Source: Bacillota bacterium
Lineage (GTDB): Bacteria; Bacillota; Clostridia; Acetivibrionales; DSM-1351
Length of the DNA: 26,194 bases
Direction of reading: 5' to 3'
Assembly: GCA_023395575.1 (NCBI GenBank)
Contig: JAEWZA010000288.1
Coordinates: 1 to 26,194 of the forward strand
The stretch's first letter is position 1; every line of letters starts with the position of its first letter. Shown one piece after another: positions 22,055 to 26,194 of the stretch. Both the position numbers and the translations under genes were made by a program. The notes below the pieces were generated by a model. It was given only the letters and a program-made list of their open reading frames with translations, was not told the DNA's origin and searched no databases.

Positions 22055-22060
22055 CCTCCC
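22055..22060 (-). promoter_or_regulatory. ribosome binding site for the GTG start
   Basis: GGGAGG with a 9-nt spacer to GTG at 22045. It is the strongest Shine-Dalgarno sequence in the neighbourhood and decides the choice of a GTG start over the ATG four codons downstream. Confidence 0.65.
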
Positions 22061-22226
22061 TTTATATACTCACATTTTCTCTTATTTTTAATCTCTTTTT
22101 TTGTCAGCATATAGTTTTGTAAATACTAAGCCTTTATTGTATATACGAGCTTGTAACTATGTGGATGTGTCTAATTTCTTAGTCCTGCTTTTCCTATATC
22201 TAGAACGTCAATCATGCTTCTATATT

Positions 22227-23906
22227 TCAGTCGTTCGGAATATGTATGCCAAAACCAAATCGAACATCAGGGAAATAATTAATGCGCCCTTTTAGCAAGT
22301 TTACTCTGTGTTCAATACTTGTTGATTTTATTGATTCATAGACAGAAGTGTCTTTGCTTTCGTCCTTAAGTGTTATATATATACCATCATTTACAGATGA
22401 TAAATTAACCTCTAATTGTTTGACTTTACTATGTTTTATTGAGTTTACAATTGATTCTCTTATTATCAGTGAAACATCTCTGCATACAGAACCTTTCACA
22501 ATTAATCTATCCATATTGTCATGAGTAAATTTCACCTTTATATCTACACCGGAAGTTCGTACTTTATCAATAGCAAGATGAATGCAATGAATTAAATCAA
22601 TATCTTCATTTATATTATGGTCAATAAATGCATCAAGTGCTTCTGTAATATGTTTATTAGCTCTTAAGCAATTTGAATAACGACGTAGTCGTGAATAGAT
22701 ACTCATTATTCTTTTTAATAGCAAATCATATTCAGAAAACTCTATTGGTATTTGTTTTTCTATTTTTATCATTATGTTATCCAAAGTTTGCTGAACCATA
22801 AAAAGCTCATTACATACTTCATCATGCAGTTCAGAACCAATATCCGATATTTCATCTATACGCTTTTTTTCATTAATTTTTTCTTGAAGATGGTAATAAT
22901 CAGTAATATCGTAAAAGGTCATAATCTTTATTTTTTTATGTGCAATCTTTTTTACATTAAGGTTATAATGTATTGATCTTTGATTAGTTAGGTTATAATA
23001 ATTTTTATCAAAACAAATGTCACTCAAAGTATTTAACGAGAAAGATTCTCCTAAAGAATTCTTAAAACCTATGGACCTAAAGAAATAATCCACTTTTTTT
23101 TCATTATAGTTTTCACCAAATAAGAGAACAGCTCTATTGTTGAATCCTATAATATTATCGTTCTCATCAACAATAATTGCCGCTTCATTTGTTTGATTAA
23201 AAAAGGCTTTGCCATTTGGCATAAATTCGAATAAGTCAATGCGGTGCATACTAATTGAAACTAAGATTAGAAAAACTGTAAAAAATAATGGTGTTAAATC
23301 AAAAGGTGGAGTTATAATGTTTGCATCTGTAAGGAGATTAGGAATAACACTTGCAAGGTAAGGAACAATTATTGCACAAACTAATAATAAATTTTTTTGT
23401 GTTTTTTCTCTTTTAGATTTAATGATAATAATTATAACGCTTGCCAGTATATATACTGTGGATAATACAAAATTTATCTCAAAAAACATGCCAAACTCAG
23501 GGTAAGTTGAATTATAATTACTTGGATCTGCAAAGACTAATTTATGATATTTACTTGATAATACAGGACACCACAGAAACAATGACGGCAAAAATAACAT
23601 ATATACCTTTAGCGACTTGTTGATCTTCCATATTTCAGTGTGAAATATTGTAAATATTAATACGAATGCTGGCATTAAAAATACAGGTAATAACGTTATT
23701 TTGACACCTATTAAGTTATTTGATTGATTTTTTAGCATATTTTCTATTACACCAAAGAATAACCATAATATACCTAATATATTCAATAAGGCTAAACTAA
23801 TCACATTTCTAGTTACCCTTAGTCTGAGAAACAGCATAGCAGTAACAAATATTGAGAAAATCATTACTGGAGTATAAAAAATATAACAAATAATACTTGA
23901 ACCCAT
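22227..23906 (-). CDS. membrane sensor histidine kinase with PAS domain
   Basis: 559 residues. The first 220 or so contain about seven hydrophobic segments, as in the 7TM N-terminal domain of some Gram-positive histidine kinases, suggesting a sensor in the membrane with no large external domain. A PAS-like domain follows (about 232-335; NEAAIIVDENDNIIGFNNRA). The dimerisation segment has SELHDEV with phosphoacceptor His361, the HisKA_3 pattern of NarX/DegS-type kinases. The ATPase domain has an N box with Glu484, Asn488 and Lys491-His492, but the expected D-x-G-x-G box reads LKDESKD (513-519) without glycine, and the end reads RFGFGIHIP. ATP binding may be altered. Start ATG with AAGGAG 9 nt upstream. 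Same orientation as the response regulator, which fits the kinase class. The signal sensed is unknown. Confidence 0.85.
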   Translation of the reverse strand: MGSSIICYIFYTPVMIFSIFVTAMLFLRLRVTRNVISLALLNILGILWLFFGVIENMLKNQSNNLIGVKITLLPVFLMPAFVLIFTIFHTEIWKINKSLKVYMLFLPSLFLWCPVLSSKYHKLVFADPSNYNSTYPEFGMFFEINFVLSTVYILASVIIIIIKSKREKTQKNLLLVCAIIVPYLASVIPNLLTDANIITPPFDLTPLFFTVFLILVSISMHRIDLFEFMPNGKAFFNQTNEAAIIVDENDNIIGFNNRAVLLFGENYNEKKVDYFFRSIGFKNSLGESFSLNTLSDICFDKNYYNLTNQRSIHYNLNVKKIAHKKIKIMTFYDITDYYHLQEKINEKKRIDEISDIGSELHDEVCNELFMVQQTLDNIMIKIEKQIPIEFSEYDLLLKRIMSIYSRLRRYSNCLRANKHITEALDAFIDHNINEDIDLIHCIHLAIDKVRTSGVDIKVKFTHDNMDRLIVKGSVCRDVSLIIRESIVNSIKHSKVKQLEVNLSSVNDGIYITLKDESKDTSVYESIKSTSIEHRVNLLKGRINYFPDVRFGFGIHIPND

Positions 23907-23978
23907 TTTTTTGTTCTCCTTACATAAATAAATTGAGCATTTTCGAGCATATCTCCATTGTTTTAGTTGGTTTTATGC

Positions 23979-24016
23979 AAAAATAAATACAATAAAATCT
24001 TATTGTATTTATTTTT
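23979..24016. terminator. perfect 17-bp hairpin after the phosphate transporter
   Basis: Arms 23979-23995 and 24000-24016 are perfect complements with a 4-nt loop. The stem is almost all A-T, with five A at one end and five T at the other, so an RNA from either strand would end its stem in a U-run. It sits about 90 nt past the stop of the cotransporter gene and before the histidine kinase, which suggests the two are separate transcripts. The low GC content makes it a weaker terminator than average. Confidence 0.6.
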
Positions 24017-24107
24017 ATGAATATTTTATTATATTTACATATTACTATAACTTAATAGTATTTACAGTAATTAATTTCTTAAAAAAGGTAACACATTGTA
24101 AAGTATG

Positions 24108-25829
24108 CTAACTATCTGCATTATCCTTTTTTTTCTTTTCTTTTTCAATGGCTTGCAATGCTTCTGTTTTACTTCCAGTGGTGGATCGAATGGAGTAAGC
24201 AATGTTCACAATATGATCCGATATTCTTTGCAATGAAAACAGAACGGAATAAATGCTTTTTGACACCTCAACAGGATACATGCCAGAACTTAGGCGTACC
24301 ACATGTTCGTCACGCGTAGAGGCTAGTAGTTTTTTAATTTCCTTGTGAAGGTTTGAAATTTTCCTAAAGTTTTCCGTTCTACGCTTTGTAAACGCATCAA
24401 ATCCTAAGTTGAACATTTCGGATATATTCCTATATATTAGGTCGAGCTCTTCTTTTGTCTGATCTAAAAACTTTACATTATTTTCTTTCATGTAACTAGT
24501 TTCTTTTACCATAAGAATCGCATAATCGCCCAATCGCTCAATATCATTTGTTACATGATGCAATCCTCCAATCAGTTTTTCGTCATCAGCAAATTTAGTC
24601 ACTAATGAAATTTTGATGAAAAAGTTTGTTAGCTTATCAGTTAAGAAATCAATACGATACTCAACATCGGCAATTATTCTACTTTGACTCATATCTTCAT
24701 TTACCAATGAAGCAAAAGAACGATCAATATTCTCCTTTGCGAGAATGGCCATATCATGCATTTCCTTTAATGCTTGTTCAATGGCTACCACCGGAGTTTG
24801 CAAGAAATGCTCATCAATATATGACAATTCTTCCAACTTCTGTTTCTTATCTTTAACTAGCCTTGTTACTAAATTGACTAACGGGTCGATAAATACCAGT
24901 AACACTAAGGTGTAAAGTGTATTATAAATCAGGTTAAATGTTGCAAGGCTAAACTGGGGATTTTCGGGGAATAGACTTTCAAATATATTGTTAATGGGTG
25001 TTCTGAAAAGAACCAGGATAATAGAAAAAGATATCGCGCCAATTACGCTAGTAATCAGATGGAATAATGCGATACGTTTCCCGTTAGCGTTTGTGGACAG
25101 GGAGGCCATAATGCCATCGCTACAGGTTCCTATATTTGCTCCCATCACTAAGAAAAACGATTGATCTATATTGTTGATAACTCCCGTAGCCAAAAAAGCT
25201 ATAAAAACACCAGTTGCTGCAGTAGATGACTGTATGATGCCTGTAAATAGAATTCCTAATATCACCAGCAAGATAGGATTTTGCATAATTTCATATTTGA
25301 ACACTTTAGATAGTTGAATGCTCAGTATCGAGTCTGGTCCACCGATTGCGTTTCCCATCACTTCCATTCCGATAAACAGCATTCCAAATCCAATTAAAAA
25401 TGGCGCAATTTTATTAAGGGTTTCGTTATTAGTGGAAAAAACGATTAAGACACCGACAAACGCAACCGCCGCAAAAACAGAGCTTATACTAAAGCCGCCT
25501 TTGCTGATACCTGAAAGAGCAAATATAAATGCTGTAAGGGTGGTACCGACTTTTGCGCCTAAAATAAAACCTGAGCCTTGCTTAACTGTCACAATATTCG
25601 CATGAGCAAGTCCGACTGTCATGATTGAAGAAGCAGAAGAAGATTGAACGAGTACGGTAGCTCCGACTCCAATTCCGTAATTAAAGACTCTGTTTTTATT
25701 GAATTTTTTAAAAAGATTTCGTATTCCTGATCCTGCACTTCGTTCCAAACCAGAGCTCATCTGCTTCATACCAAACATAAATACAGCGACTCCGCCTAAC
25801 ATAAGTAGTAAATTCATTAAAATTTCCAT
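24108..25829 (-). CDS. Na+/phosphate cotransporter with PhoU-like domain
   Basis: 573 residues, normal for the bacterial NptA/YjbB type of Na/Pi-cotransporter II proteins. The membrane part (about 1-325) has the two inverted family repeats with their signature motifs: QSSSA at 62-66 followed by GAKVGTT at 91-97, and QSSTA at 200-204 followed by GANIGTC at 230-236. The C-terminal part (about 355-550) is helical and PhoU-like (GGLHHVTNDIERLGDYA), then a Lys/Glu-rich tail. The family moves inorganic phosphate with sodium across the cytoplasmic membrane; the PhoU-like tail is thought to be regulatory. Start ATG with GGGAG 7 nt upstream. It is probably transcribed alone, since a hairpin separates it from the kinase gene. 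No link to the giant protein is evident. Confidence 0.92.
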   Translation of the reverse strand: MEILMNLLLMLGGVAVFMFGMKQMSSGLERSAGSGIRNLFKKFNKNRVFNYGIGVGATVLVQSSSASSIMTVGLAHANIVTVKQGSGFILGAKVGTTLTAFIFALSGISKGGFSISSVFAAVAFVGVLIVFSTNNETLNKIAPFLIGFGMLFIGMEVMGNAIGGPDSILSIQLSKVFKYEIMQNPILLVILGILFTGIIQSSTAATGVFIAFLATGVINNIDQSFFLVMGANIGTCSDGIMASLSTNANGKRIALFHLITSVIGAISFSIILVLFRTPINNIFESLFPENPQFSLATFNLIYNTLYTLVLLVFIDPLVNLVTRLVKDKKQKLEELSYIDEHFLQTPVVAIEQALKEMHDMAILAKENIDRSFASLVNEDMSQSRIIADVEYRIDFLTDKLTNFFIKISLVTKFADDEKLIGGLHHVTNDIERLGDYAILMVKETSYMKENNVKFLDQTKEELDLIYRNISEMFNLGFDAFTKRRTENFRKISNLHKEIKKLLASTRDEHVVRLSSGMYPVEVSKSIYSVLFSLQRISDHIVNIAYSIRSTTGSKTEALQAIEKEKKKKDNADS

Positions 25830-25948
25830 TATAATTCTCCCGTATTATAAATTTCTAATTTCACCTTATATAGTAGAAAACTCTTCTCCACTTATTATGT
25901 GTATAAGAATACGCTTTATTACCCTCTACTGTATCCTGTAATCTGGTC

Positions 25949-26092
25949 TTATAAACAAAGTCCATTTTGTGAGTCAACAGTAAAGGTCTTGCCTTGTAGC
26001 AAGTCACCTTCGTATTTTACATTATTAATTATGCCCATAACAGTTGAGCGACTCCAGTAGAAGATTTCTAATGCACATATTGCCGACAGGAC
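25949..26092 (-). pseudogene. fragment of a large serine recombinase
   Basis: An open frame of 47 codons bounded by stops on both sides reads, in its middle, WSRSTVMGIINNVKYEGD followed by LLQGKTFTVD. That run matches the conserved recombinase domain of large serine recombinases, where W-x-x-STV-x-GIL-x-NE-KY-x-GD is followed by a LLQKT-x-TVD strand. No catalytic N-terminal resolvase domain and no downstream zinc-ribbon region are present in the flanking sequence, and the frame closes soon after TVD. It is debris of a mobile element or prophage integrase. The region from 26093 to the window edge shows nothing more that I can assign. Confidence 0.6.
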
Positions 26093-26194
26093 TTACTAAA
26101 ATCATGCATTACGGCTTTTTAGACAATAGAAACATGAACACCAAGCTAAGATTTTGTCAAATTCTTACTATTATACCTTTAAAATGAATAGAAT

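Overview
The window is AT-rich, and every gene in it that I trust lies on the minus strand. A signal-peptide-bearing giant protein ending in a type I dockerin points to a cellulosome-forming member of the Clostridia (Gram-positive, low GC). I cannot name the genus or species from this sequence alone.

Layout in order of transcription (right to left). The right edge (about 25949-26092) holds a decayed fragment of a large serine recombinase. Then come a Na+/phosphate cotransporter with a C-terminal PhoU-like domain (24108-25829), a perfect 17-bp hairpin that probably ends its transcript (23979-24016), a membrane sensor histidine kinase with an N-terminal membrane domain and a PAS domain (22227-23906) and its NarL/LuxR-type response regulator (21341-22045). 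A 541-bp spacer follows with two very small ORFs, an inverted repeat and a candidate promoter. Next is a single gene of 19.6 kb (1189-20799; 6,536 residues). Beyond its stop lies a frameshifted remnant of a sporulation-type sigma factor (991-1165), an otherwise poorly explained gap, and a 129-residue secreted protein with only two RCC1 repeats (135-524).

The giant protein is the main feature. After a signal peptide and a Ser/Thr/Pro-rich linker it carries 42 RCC1-type repeats in six arrays of exactly seven, each array the size of one seven-bladed beta-propeller. Successive arrays are separated by exactly two fibronectin type III (FN3) domains. A propeller plus its FN3 pair forms a supermodule of about 527 residues (1.57-1.60 kb). 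The six arrays are followed by further FN3 domains, a PPC-like domain, four alternating Ig-like/FN3 pairs, a PKD domain, a carboxypeptidase-regulatory-like domain, a Gly-rich hinge, beta-rich domains, a lipase-like alpha/beta-hydrolase domain with a GFSRA nucleophile elbow, an InlB-like repeat, a CBM11-like beta-sandwich and the C-terminal dockerin. The simplest reading is a very long secreted arm that displays an esterase/lipase-like enzyme and a carbohydrate-binding module and can plug into a cellulosome scaffoldin through its dockerin. That role is inferred from the domain order.

The two-component system lies directly upstream of the giant gene in the same orientation and is a reasonable candidate regulator of it, though the sequence shows no proven operator. 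The flanking recombinase and sigma-factor remnants, together with the short RCC1 paralogue, suggest a locus that has been rearranged.
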